Part shown: in pieces, positions 10,764 through 19,629 of the stretch
Position numbering within the stretch: the first letter of the stretch is position 1
Layout: each line of letters opens with the position of its first letter
NCBI GenBank assembly: GCA_963970005.1
Contig: CAXAMN010001148.1
Coordinates: 62,001-126,000, forward strand
DNA: 64,000 nucleotides
Origin: Durusdinium trenchii
Lineage: Eukaryota > Sar > Dinophyceae > Suessiales > Symbiodiniaceae
Direction: 5' to 3'
The notes under the pieces: generated by a model
What the model was told of the DNA's origin: nothing
What the model saw: only the letters and a program-made list of their open reading frames with translations
Databases searched by the model: none
Translations under genes and position numbers: made by a program

Positions 10764-11203
10764 ATGTTAGCCTTAGGCCTTAGCCTTAGCCTTAGTCCTT
10801 AGCCTTAGACCTAGTCCTTAGCCTTAGACCTAGACCTAGACCTTACCTCCCCTACCCCTCCGGACCCTTGTTGCAGTTACGAAATCGTGCCCTGAAAGCT
10901 ACCTGAGCGACCCGGGAATTGTCCAAGATTCTGCCATCCCAATTGATTTACATCTTGGGGCACCCTCTCGACCCGCGCGGGAAAATAAGCACGGTCCAAA
11001 ATGGTCCTGGGCTCGAATCCCGGGCTGGTCGCGGCATGGTCCCGGCCAATGCCCTTGCTTTTTCGTAGATTTTGTCACGTTTTCTGTTGGTTTATGAGAT
11101 TTTCAAAGGCTTTTCTTGCATTTTCCTAGGAATGCTCTAGGCTTTGTCTTTTTGGGTACCTGCTTTGGTGGTGCAGGGTTGGGTCTAAATTGGTAAACCT
11201 GGG

Positions 11204-11235
11204 AGGTACCCAAAAAGTCGACTTTTTGGGTACCT
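11204..11235. repeat. 32-bp perfect palindrome, copy A
   Basis: Centred on GTCGAC, the arms (AGGTACCCAAAAAGTC and complement) pair without mismatch. It joins the end of one CTGGGAGGTACC unit to the start of the next GGGTACCTGCTTTGG unit, as if two copies met at their ends. Confidence 0.93.
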
Positions 11236-11319
11236 GCTTTGGTGGTGAAGGGTTGGGTCTAAATTCTTAGGCAATGATCGGGGTTCATGCAAGAGCTGAC
11301 GTCCGATGGTAAATCTGGG

Positions 11320-11351
11320 AGGTACCCAAAAAGTCGACTTTTTGGGTACCT
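11320..11351. repeat. 32-bp perfect palindrome, copy B
   Basis: Identical to the palindrome at 11204-11235 and 116 bp to its right, inside the CTAAGG-bounded block. Confidence 0.93.
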
Positions 11352-11420
11352 GCTTTGGTCGTGCTGGGTTGGGTCTGCACTCTTAAGGCTAAGGCTAAGG
11401 CTTAAGGCTAAGGCTAACAT

Positions 11421-12485
11421 AGAGCAAGGCTAGCGCTAAGGTTCTATCCCTTGGGGGTCGGCGGCTGCAGGCGGTAGCCTGGTAAATAAAACAGGAAGAA
11501 TGGTCAGGGGATATTTCTTTAAAATATTAATTTCATTGTTGCACACGGGACGCTTGCAAAATAGCATCAAATAGAACATGGTTAGGTTCACAAAAAGAAA
11601 AGAAATGAAAAGAATATAATCACAAAGCACGAAGAGACATTAAAAACACGCATACATTTACATGAAGAACCGAAGCCGAAAGTTGCACGTCGCACACGGC
11701 TTCCACGAAGCAACATAACAATTCCACGACTGATTTTCTTGTGTTTTGGTGATTGTTTTTTGAGATTTGTTTGCGCTCTTTGTTTACCATTTATGACTGG
11801 GCTCAGCGCTGACCAGGGTGAACCCTGGATGGTCCATTCACAGGGTTTGCGCGTTCAGTCTGTGGTGGGGGTTTATCTTTCCCTAGGGCCCTAGGGCTCC
11901 GGTCGCACCTTCTAAGAAGGTGGGGCTGGGGTGGGTGGCAGGAGGGTCCAAATACCTTCTGAGGAGGCACGACTGAGCCCTAGGGTTTATCACTGAAAGT
12001 TGGGGATCATGTTGCATACATCCTAATGCCAAAAACACTGTTAAATGTTTTGCCTGACTCCTAAACATAGTGATGTCAATCGTTCTCTTCCCTGTGTCTT
12101 CCTCTGTTGGACCCCAGGCTCACACCCTTTCCACACAGGTGCTTCGTGAGCATTGAGATTGATCAAGATTCTTCTCCGGAACAAGAACAGAACCGCACTC
12201 TGTATACTCCACTCACTGAATACTCACTCTCACCGTGTAACTCTTTCCACCACCGACCCCCGCCCCCAAACGTCCACGAGCTCGTCCCCGAGAACGGCGA
12301 TCGCTCACGGCCTCCGTCTCCGCCGCGTCGGCCAAGCGCGCGCCCTCGGGGAGCTCGGGCTCCTCGGCGCGGGGGAGGCCGAGGTGTTTTTCAAACAGGC
12401 AGCCGTCGTGTGAGCCATGGAACATGATTGTGAGCCATATGTGGTATACTGGAACTATAGTGAGAATGAAGAGGGACACTCAAAG
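11421..12485. other. Noncoding or unassigned stretch
   Basis: About 1 kb without a supported gene. It is AT-rich at 11500-11800. A GC-rich segment at 12250-12400 is open on both strands, with Arg/Pro- or Glu/Ala-rich readings, and could hide an exon, but nothing identifies it. Confidence 0.3.
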
Positions 12486-12495
12486 TATCATCAAA

Positions 12496-12690
12496 TCAGA
12501 TGAAATCAGTCCAAAAACTCGAAGCTGAGGTGTCCTGCTCTTCTTCGTTCGTGTAGGAGAAGAGACCAGCAGCTTGTGTGGCGAAGGCCTCTGTTGCCTG
12601 GGTCCACTCCGCCAAACCACTTTCCACTGCCTCTGCCAGTCCCGCTGTGCCAGGATCCTCACTGGGCGGAAATATCCCTTCAAGCATCTT
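12496..12690 (-). CDS. Candidate terminal exon, acidic protein
   Basis: The minus-strand frame reads KMLEGIFPPSEDPGTAGLAE and continues with an Ala/Thr/Gln-rich helix to QAAGLFSYTNEEEQDTSASS and a stop at 12496. A related C-terminal reading (QAAGLFSYHKVEEEKTRT) sits just left of the gap at 12916, so the exon end is duplicated. Function unknown. Confidence 0.4.
   Translation of the reverse strand, partial: KMLEGIFPPSEDPGTAGLAEAVESGLAEWTQATEAFATQAAGLFSYTNEEEQDTSASSFWTDFI
12530..12577. repeat. Direct repeat next to gap, copy 1
   Basis: GGTGTCCTG-CTCTTCTTC through AGGAGAAGAGACCAGCAGCTTG resembles 12858-12915 with a few substitutions and a short insertion. The repeat unit is about 330 bp and may extend into the N run. 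Confidence 0.75.
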
Positions 12691-12788
12691 ACTTGGGGTC
12701 TTTCTGTCCTCCTTTGTTCTAACCGTCCATCCATCCATCCGTCTTTCCTTTTCTCTCTTGCTCTTGCCCTCGCTCTCGCTCTCGCGCT

Positions 12789-12812
12789 GTCTCTCTCTCT
12801 CTCTCTCTCTCT
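12789..12812. repeat. CT microsatellite
   Basis: Pure CT dinucleotide run at the end of a longer pyrimidine-rich tract (12740-12812). Slippage here may explain the adjacent assembly gap. Confidence 0.9.
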
Positions 12813-12857
12813 ATGTGTCTGAAACATTACAATCGCAACCGCAACTAAAAGGAAACC

Positions 12858-12915
12858 AAGGTGTCCTGGTCTTCTCTTCCTCGACTTTGTGGTAGGAGAA
12901 GAGGCCAGCAGCTTG
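12858..12915. repeat. Direct repeat next to gap, copy 2
   Basis: Second copy of the segment at 12530-12577, ending exactly at the N run. An unresolved tandem duplication is the likely reason for the gap. Confidence 0.7.
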
Positions 12916-12925
12916 NNNNNNNNNN
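12916..12925. other. Assembly gap (10 N)
   Basis: Ten N characters. The true size is unknown, so frames reading through it are unreliable. Confidence 0.99.
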
Positions 12926-13349
12926 GCGCTGCTCCTGGAGAGTGGTTTTAACAGTAGATGGCGTAATCCCCAGTGTCAGTGGTTTATATGGACATTTTGA
13001 TGGTAGCAACCAACTTGAAACACCGCACGAGGTGTGCTTCAAACAAACGAAGGCTTCAAGAAGCAGCCGCGCCCTTTTCGCGGCCAGCGCAGCCGGTGCT
13101 CATGGCGTCATGACGACGCCCACCCTTGCCGAGAAGGGGCGGTTCGTGCCGAAAGGAGGCACCAGTGGAAAAGGTGCATGGTCTTCATGCTGACGAACCT
13201 GGCGAAACGGACATGTGCGGGCGCACATTCACACCGGTGGAAGGGAGTGCTGGTTCGGAAGCACTGCCCTCAAACTCGTCTTCGTCTGGAAAGGATTCCA
13301 GACTTCCTGCCATCAGACCTTCTTCGTCCGATGGTCCGGACATCATCAG

Positions 13350-14118
13350 TCATCCGAGGCGCATGGCGCACACTTTGCAGGGCCGCAGGCGGTGGACAAC
13401 ATTTGCTGTCCTGTTGCTTGCGCATGCTTGGTCAGCGTGCCAGCACTCGCCCTGCTCGGTCCTGAACATGTCACCGCCCAGGGCTGCCATGAACATGTTC
13501 TTTGCTCGTTGCTTGATTTCACCCAGGTACATCTTGCATGATGTTCTCTTCGTAGAGGTGTCGTTGATCTCGGAGTCTCTTTTCTGCTTGGCCCTTGATG
13601 GACTTGCAGAGGTTGTTGACTCTGATGACCTGGTTCCGAAGTCTTTCATTCTCGTCTTCGAGGGTCTTCTCTCGCCTTCGGAGTTGCACCAGTGTGAGGA
13701 GTGGTCTGTCCTCGTCCGTCTGGGCATAGTTGTCAGTGGTGTCATTCTTGCTCGGTGTTACCGTAGGTGGTGGCAGGGACCTGCTTCTCGTCCAGGTGGT
13801 AGTCAGGAGGTGCCAGATCAAATTGGCCACTAGAGCAATTGCCAGGGTGAAGAGGATGAGGAACATGAAGTTGTTGTCGTTCATGCTGTCTGTGTGGCTT
13901 GTGTTGGTGTGGTTCGTGTTCATTGCCATGGCTGTTGTTGCCGTTGATGCCATCATTGCCATTTGCGTCGTCTTCTTCGGTATGGCGTATCTCATCTGGC
14001 TCTGCTTTCGCTGCTGCAGTGTTTTCTTCTTTGAGGCTGTGAAGTTCGGGTCTGGCCTCAGGCATGTAACGTGTGTTCGAAGTCGTTGAGCTAGTAAGCT
14101 CGCTGCTGTGATTCTTTG
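13350..14118 (-). CDS. 3' module of the copia-like element: membrane helix, coiled coil, Cys/His motif
   Basis: In the frame that follows RNase H after a frameshift, the tail reads SLLAQRLRTHVTCLRPDPNF and TASKKKT. Then comes a hydrophobic helix FMFLILFTLAIALVANLIW (about 13866-13800), a proline/Thr spacer, and a charged coiled coil (LVQLRRREKTLEDENERLRN, about 13690-13550). A further frame change near 13540 leads to GECWHADQAC and RLRPCKVCAMRLG, a Cys-His/Cys-x2-Cys motif, ending at 13350. The arrangement suggests a membrane-anchored trimer- or dimer-forming tail. A decayed plus-strand copy of helix plus coiled coil is at 50550-51050. Envelope-like, budding or membrane-association roles are only guesses. 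Confidence 0.6.
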
Positions 14119-16780
14119 TCATGCCATCTGCATATTGTAGCTCGCTTGAGACCCAGGAGGTTGATGCTCCAGTGCACGCTAGCTTGTCGCGGGTCACTAA
14201 GACCTCTATGCTTGTTTGCTTGTCTGTTTGTGACGCCGTTTGTAGGTCCTGCTTGGTGAGCAGGTCGTACAGTGCCTTTGCGTCCACGATCAACCGTGGA
14301 CTGTGTGCCAACTTGGGTGTGTGGCTGTCTTCCAAGGCAAGGTGTGGTGACCATATCAACTTCCAGAAGACTGCTGCGTAGAGGAGGGCATCCGAAGCTT
14401 CTGATGCCGCCTGACTTTCTGCTGCCAGGCTTGACCTGGCTACCCGTGGAAGCTTCCAGCTTCGCCAGTCCACGAGGTGGTAGCCACCTTCTTGACCTGT
14501 TGTGACCGAGAGGAGGACCAGCTGGCCTCCTTGTGAGGTGAGGTCATGTCTGCTGGTGAAGGCTGCATCGCTGTATGCGATCAAGGTGAGGTCTTCTGGG
14601 CGTCCAATCCTTTGGAACTTGAGACCAACATCGCTGTGTTGTTTTGCGAACCTCAGGCATTTGTTTGCCTCACGGAGAGTGGATGTTGTTGCTTTGCTCG
14701 TAAGTCCAGCCAGTTGGCTGACAGAGGCTTGGAGATGTGGGCTGCTCTGTGTTGCAGGCCATTGCAGTGCTCCAACTAGGCCTCTGAGCATTGTTCGTTG
14801 TTTCTTCGTGACAGGTTGGTCGCTTTTGGTGTCGTTGGTAGTGTCCTCAAAGGATATGGGCTTCTGCTTTGCCAAGTAGTTTGTGTGCTGCAGTTCGTAG
14901 TGGTGCTGGTTGATCCGTTGGATCTTGGCGCCGCAATACTCTATGTCAGACTCTTGCTCCCATGTTCGGAAGGTGAAGGTTTGCTTCATCTGGCTGACAA
15001 ACTTTTGGAAGCTGGCGTTGTCCATGTTTCCACAGCCTAGGACGTCATCCACGTGGAGGCCAAAGAGTCCTAGGAGTGGAGGCTGTCGGACAGTGTTGCC
15101 ATTGTCATCAGGCTGGTCCAGCCATTGTTCTTCCGGAGCTTCATAGTCGTAGACCATGAACAAGCAAGGGTCCAGAGGGTGGACCACAGCACCAAGGCGA
15201 GTGACTCGCTCTCGAGCCTCGCTGTACCAGGCTCTTGGGGCGTCGCATAGCCCGTACATTGGTTTTCTCAACTTCATCAGGGCTTTGTCTCCGTCCTGGT
15301 TGGCGATGCCCAACATCTTCTTGGCATCTGTTGGGAGCTTGATCCACAGGGTTCTGTGGCTTGGGTGTTCCTTTCCTTGTAGGAAGGCTGTTGAGACATC
15401 TGCTGAGAATGTGCTCCAGCCGGTGTTGGCAGCTAGGGACATGATGTAGTTCCGTCCCATTCTGGAAAGTGTTGGAGCGTCGGTGCTCAGTTGTCCACTC
15501 CAGGCATCCGGATCTCGGAATCCTTGGGTGATGAGCCTGGCCTTGGCTCTGGGATCACCATTGGGCCACTTGGACAACTTTAGAATGAAGTGTGCTTTGA
15601 GGATGCGGTCTGGAGGAATGCTGCCATCATCATAGACCAGTTCCCAGACGTCGTTCTGGAAGAAGCTTTCCAGCTCTTTGCGTTTTGCCGTGAGAAACGC
15701 CAGCCTGTCTTCAAGGCTCATGTTGCGTTCGCTGAGCTGGTCTTTCCTGGCCTTCATGTTCTTGGGTCGTGGTGGCTGTTGTGCATTGTAGGCCTGTTCG
15801 GCTGTTTCCATCTCTTTGTAGGACTGGTGTCCATTGCTGATGTTGTAGAAGATCTGTCGCGCTAGAAGTCGGTAGGCAGGCATGATCTTGAAGATCGTGG
15901 ATCCTGTCCAGGCTTGTTGTCTGTAGGTGTTCTTCTTTTGTTTCCATCTGTCGTACTGATTCAAGTTGCCGCTGCCCAAGGTGTGGCGGTCTTTGCTCAG
16001 GTAGTGCAGGGGAAGTGGACATCCTGCATCTTGTTCTGTTGGCTCAAAGCAGTGGTTCCTGGGCAAATAGTGTCGTCGGATCAACTTGTCATCTTTGAAG
16101 ATCCACTCATCCCTCGTATCTTCAAGGGTGAGGTAGCCATTTTCCAGGCGCCAGCCTGGGGGCAGTGTGGAGACATCAGCCTTGACGTGGGCCTCATAGG
16201 TTGCCTGTAGGAGTGCCGTCTCTGGGTCTGGTGCTGGTGGTTTGCTGTAAGGGCTCGTGGTTGACCTTCTGTCTTCAAAGACTTCTCTGTTTGGACCGTA
16301 TCTGATTCGGCCAGTAGTGCTTGGGGTGTAGAAAGACAAGGTCTCTTGTCGGTCAACTCTGGCTCTTTGTTGCTGAAATGTTTCTGGAGTCTCTGGTTGC
16401 CGGTACAGTGCCTGTTGATGTTCCGGCACTGATGGTGTGATCTCTTGTTCGATCACACTTGGTGGTGGTTCTGGTTCTTCGCCAATGCTGGATGCTGGAT
16501 GCTGTGTTGCCTCTGTAGCCATTGGTGGCTGTTCAGGCGCCTGTTCATTGTTGCCGGCTTCCGGTGTGTTTGCATCATCTTGTTGACTGCCGGTCAGGGA
16601 GCTTGTTGTGGGATCTTGATCCATTGGCTGATGATCACCCGTTGTTTCACCAATCGGTGGTGTGGTCATCGGGGAAGCTGGTTGTCGGCGATCTGTCCGT
16701 AGGACGAAGGTTGTGGCGCCGGTCCAGTGGAATGGCATGCCTCTGCTTGCATTTGGGAGTCGCCAGTCATCTCGCATCAC
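14119..16780 (-). CDS. pol: Reverse transcriptase and RNase H of copia-like element
   Basis: A long frame, open 1012 residues to 13742. The N-terminal 360 residues are disordered linker. RT spans about residues 365-620, with SADVSTAFLQG (Asp461), the MYGLCDAPRAWY motif and the catalytic FGLHVDDVLG (Asp578-Asp579, a YVDD variant). RNase H spans about 735-890, with AYSDAAF (Asp738), SSLAAESQ (Glu788), IVDAKALYDLL (Asp833) and YADGMTK (Asp885). All catalytic residues are present, so this part could be active. After ADGMTK the frame continues about 125 residues of Asn/His-rich sequence to a stop at 13742. The conserved tail lies in another frame, so a frameshift near 14119 is likely. I start the feature at the GTG/ATG pair at 16780, though the frame is open upstream. 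Confidence 0.9.
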
Positions 16781-17409
16781 TGTGCGGTTGCTGTAGGGCT
16801 GGTCTGGGCGTCGGATGGTGGTGGTTCTTGAGTCCTGAAAGTCTCGCCACGGGGCATGTTCATCGGTTGTTGGTACATAAAGTGTCTGCCGTGGTCGTAC
16901 GTGCGAGTCCAGGTGAGACCATCTTCAGTGACGTCCCAGTGATCCTCAGGCTCTGCAGGAGCTGGTGAGGCGGCAGTGGCATCGGCCAGTGGTTCCATGA
17001 TTTCATCTTCATCTTCAGTGACCACATCAGCGCGCTTGCGCTTGTTTGTCTTGGTGAGGTCGGTGTAGAGTGCTGCGCTGCGGCCACGGATCTGGTCCAG
17101 CGCTTGCTTGGCTCTCTGTGTGGGCTCTGTCTCGTCGTTGTGGTTGAGGTCTGGTCGCAAGTGTTCGCTGGACACTCTGAGGAGTGTGGTGCCATGTGCA
17201 ACCCAGTAGGTGTTTGTTGTCGGTCCTGTGCGGCCGGGTTCTGTCATCACAACAACTGCAGGGCCTTTCCATCGTAGTTTGGGTCCAGCTCCACCTGGTG
17301 CGTCTCTCCAGTAGTAGACGCGTTGGCCGGTGGAGTAGTGGTACTGGATGGCCTGGTGCTGTCGCAGCAAGGCTCGTCGCAGTCTGGCATCATTGTCGGC
17401 CTCGATCAC
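16777..17409 (-). CDS. Integrase C-terminal/linker ORF
   Basis: Starting in a different frame from the integrase core, it reads IEADNDARLRRALLRQHQAI, then the small beta domain typical after retroelement integrases (YYWRDAPGGAGPKLRWKGPA, then VAHGTTLLRVSSEHLRPDL). A Lys/Arg patch and an acidic linker follow. The last 150 bases overlap the upstream extension of the reverse transcriptase frame, which is open from about 16930, so the two were probably one polyprotein. Confidence 0.75.
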   Translation of the reverse strand: MIEADNDARLRRALLRQHQAIQYHYSTGQRVYYWRDAPGGAGPKLRWKGPAVVVMTEPGRTGPTTNTYWVAHGTTLLRVSSEHLRPDLNHNDETEPTQRAKQALDQIRGRSAALYTDLTKTNKRKRADVVTEDEDEIMEPLADATAASPAPAEPEDHWDVTEDGLTWTRTYDHGRHFMYQQPMNMPRGETFRTQEPPPSDAQTSPTATAQ

Positions 17410-18126
17410 GGCGATAGCCGCTTGCTTCTGGAGGTTCGCTTGGGGTCAACTGGGCGGTCGTGAGGTCGTGATCCATGAGGACTCCCGGTATGTGAGGCTG
17501 CATACGCATTGCCCATTGCGTGGCACTGAAGCCTTGCACATTTGGAGTGTTGTTGGTCTGGGGCACGACATAGCAGAGAGAGCGGGCAATCTGGTCTTGG
17601 ACGGTCATGTTGACCTCCGGTCGATGTGCTAGGAAAAGTTCAATGCCTCGTCTCAAGACTTGGTGTCGTCTTTCGACTACGCTCAATCTGGCGATCTCAA
17701 GTTCTGTTCCATGGTCGCTGGCCCATGTCCGGAGAGCTTCTGAAGCCCAGCCTCGGTGATCATCGAGCTGGAGGATGGCTGGAGGACCAAAGAATCGTGT
17801 CCAGCCACGTTCAAAGGCTTGGATGAGGTGTTCTGACTGCTCTCTGGAGAGGATTCGAGCGGCCATGAACTTGGTCGTCGTGTCCACAATGGACAGAACT
17901 GGGATTGGCGGTGGCTTGTCTCGCCCATGCTGTCGTGGTGGATGAATCCAAACCGTGTCCGCTTGGACTCTGGTGTTGAAGCTGCCGCCAGTGCGAAGGG
18001 TGCTTTTGGCCACTTGCGCTGGCGCTCGATGGGCATCACATAGCTGGCATGTGTGTTCCTTGGCTGCTAGCAGGATGCTGGCGCTGGCATTCTTCGTCTT
18101 CAGGACCTTGGCAAGTTCCAGGTTGG
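17390..18126 (-). CDS. Integrase (zinc-binding end and catalytic core)
   Basis: The frame supplies PTNLELAKVLKTKNASASIL and the CC half of the HHCC zinc site (EHTCQLCDAHRAP), then the core: ADTVWI with the first Asp, LSIVDTTTKFMAARIL, LQLDDHRGWASEALR with the second Asp, and VVERRHQVLRRGIELFL with the Glu. Integrases join element cDNA to host DNA. The second Asp to Glu spacing is about 30 residues rather than the usual 35, and the QNG usually before the ER is missing. The Asn-Leu-Gly-His part of the zinc site is also lost at the frame change near 18126. A functional enzyme is unlikely as read. Confidence 0.8.
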
Positions 18127-18915
18127 TCGGTGTAGGCGTTGTACTGTTCGTCGTGCTGCTGCAAGCTGTGTCTCTTGCAGCCTGGTAAGAATGCCTGTGT
18201 TGTTGTCAATCTGGTCATCATCCTGTTCGATGAAAGGAACCACCTGTGTGTCGGTCTGTTCTGCAGCTGCTGCTTCTGCGGTTGCTTGTATTGCTTCTGT
18301 CGTGGCATCGGGCCAGAACTCGTGCTGCATAAAGTCATGTAGGATGTTTGACCATTGTTCACACATCATTGGGTGGTAACTGCCAGCTGCTGCTGTGTTG
18401 CCAATGTTCGGTGAGCTGCCCTCCAAAGGGAGGTGGTAGTGATCATCTACGGAGGCGCGCTCAAGGTGCTCTGCCAGGAGCTCGTGGGTCTCTCGGAGCC
18501 GTGTTGGCTTCCTGATGTATCGCTCAACGCCATCATGGTCAGGCATAGTGGCTCCGTACTGGCATTGGTCAATGTGGGCATCGTATCCCTCAAGTTGCTG
18601 GAGGGTCGGTGTTTCCCAGGATTGTGCATACCTGGGGTGCTCGAAGAGTGAGACACGTTGCTGTTTGCGTTGCTTGTTGTGGATGGTTTTGCTGAATCTG
18701 AGGTGGGTTCCTTCCTCATGTTCTTGTTGTGCTTCGAGTCGCTCTCTGTCGGCCTCCGTCTTGATGTTGAGGCGTTGGATGGGAGACCATTTGGCGCACG
18801 GAGGTGCAATCCAGATGACTTCTGGCGCTGCATGGTAGAAGAGGTGGATGAAGTCACGTTGATGGCTGGGTTTCGTGGAGTCCCAACCATTAGAGTAGAT
18901 CTCCCAGAACTGCAT
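18100..18915 (-). CDS. Methyltransferase-like P-C domain between protease and integrase
   Basis: This 271-residue frame opens just after the protease frame. It reads FWEIYSNGWDST, then VIWIAPPCAKWSPIQRLN, then VSLFEHPRYAQSW. The middle motif resembles the catalytic Pro-Cys motif IV of C5-methyltransferases, and the order (a motif I-like E-I-Y-S, then PPC, then an E-H-P in place of ENV) suggests a highly derived methyltransferase fold. Similar inserts are, to my knowledge, common in dinoflagellate copia-like polyproteins. The C-terminal half is Ala/Gln/Asp-rich linker leading to RTVQRLHR, the start of the integrase zinc-binding region. Catalysis is doubtful. Confidence 0.6.
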   Translation of the reverse strand: MQFWEIYSNGWDSTKPSHQRDFIHLFYHAAPEVIWIAPPCAKWSPIQRLNIKTEADRERLEAQQEHEEGTHLRFSKTIHNKQRKQQRVSLFEHPRYAQSWETPTLQQLEGYDAHIDQCQYGATMPDHDGVERYIRKPTRLRETHELLAEHLERASVDDHYHLPLEGSSPNIGNTAAAGSYHPMMCEQWSNILHDFMQHEFWPDATTEAIQATAEAAAAEQTDTQVVPFIEQDDDQIDNNTGILTRLQETQLAAARRTVQRLHRPTWNLPRS

Positions 18916-18935
18916 CTTCCGGGTGGCATGTGCTG

Positions 18936-19559
18936 CTATAGGACTTCATCTGTCGTTGCCTTGCGGTGCAGGGCTTGTTGTTGTTGGTGTAGCCTCAAGG
19001 TGCGGACCAGTTTGTCGGTCAGTGCACGTCGGTGTGTGGTGTCATCGTCATCATCCATGTCGGATGGATCTGTTGTCTCATTGCTGTCGCTTGTTGCTTC
19101 CTGAGGTTCTGCTTGGTCAACGCCGTGCAGTGCTTCCTCCGCTTGGAGGTCTGGCGGCGGTTGTCCTGTGAGTTCCAGGTAGTGCCAGAGGGTGTAGTGC
19201 TCAGGATTGTGTTCTGCCTTGTTGTCTTGTCGTTGTGTCCATGCGTCGTAGGTCTCCTCAAGGACATAGTCGAAGGCGTAGGGACCTGCGATCTTGTCGG
19301 CCGTCAGGCCGTCGTCCAACTTCAGGAGATGTTCTTTTCTTGAGCCCATGGTGATGGGCTTCCAGTCCCCTTCATTCACTTTCATCATGTCCTCGATGTA
19401 GTTGAGGTGGATCTTGAGGGCCTTGAGAGTCGGCCTTCCGATGAGCAGTGGAGTTGAACCAGGGACCACATAGGTCTGTACTCTGCCAAGGTTGCCTTCG
19501 ACGCAGATGGGCAGGTGGATGGTCCACTGAAAGCCATCGCCATGGTATTCAAAACTTTC
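18936..19559 (-). pseudogene. Copia-type protease, C-terminal part only
   Basis: The frame opens after a TAA at 19562-19560 and reads YHGDGFQWTIHLPICVEGNL, then the retropepsin flap and end motif VVPGSTPLLIGRPTLKALKI. A linker rich in Asp, Gln and Thr follows, to a TAG at 18936. Retropepsins need an Asp-Thr-Gly in their first half. That half is absent, so the element was truncated at the protease. The stop at 18936 sits where the frame changes by -1 into the next domain. Confidence 0.75.
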
Positions 19560-19629
19560 TTAGCGTTTGGGTCTTTGTATGTGTGGTGCCAGAAGGACAT
19601 CAGACCATAGAAATTGTCAGACACACGCC

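Larger units (their letters stand above)
10764..11420. repeat. CTAAGG-repeat inverted ends bounding a 657-bp block
   Basis: The left end (10764-10846) is ATGTTAGCCTTAG followed by imperfect CCTTAG/ACCTAG repeats. The right end (11382-11420) is the reverse complement type, CTAAGG repeats ending GGCTAACAT. The outer 13 bases match perfectly as an inverted repeat; inner copies differ by small indels. No clear target-site duplication is seen. The interior has three copies of a word beginning GGGTACCTGCTTTGGT and two 32-bp palindromes. A fold-back or MITE-like unit fits best, but no ORF or transposase is present. Confidence 0.65.
13350..19559 (-). mobile_element. Ty1/copia-like retrotransposon, 5'-truncated and frame-disrupted
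   Basis: Transcribed right to left, the parts follow copia order: protease tail (19559-18936), methyltransferase-like domain (18915-18100), integrase (18126-17390), integrase C-terminal/linker (17409-16777), reverse transcriptase and RNase H (16780 to about 14119), and a 3' module (about 14118-13350). Gag and the protease Asp-Thr-Gly are missing. No flanking LTR pair was seen. Adjacent domains are in different frames, yet each frame is open for 600-3000 bases. This fits a young copy with few indels, or indel errors in the assembly. Host and element base use are similar: the coding strand is C/A-rich. Confidence 0.85.

Noticed and set aside
10764-10850. CCTTAG repeats as an internal telomere tract
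   Set aside because: The unit is not TTTAGGG or its complement, and the copies are irregular and occur as inverted ends of a small block.
10990-11040. tRNA-like TCGAATCCCGGG
   Set aside because: No five-base stems flank the loop at tRNA spacing, and no anticodon or acceptor arm is found.
12107-12427. Plus-strand Pro/Arg-rich frame
   Set aside because: GC-rich segment open in several frames, with no ordered region or family motif; not distinguishable from chance.
13126-13833. Plus-strand 235-residue open frame
   Set aside because: It is antisense to the 3' module of the copia-like element, whose minus-strand reading has a membrane helix, coiled coil and Cys motif.
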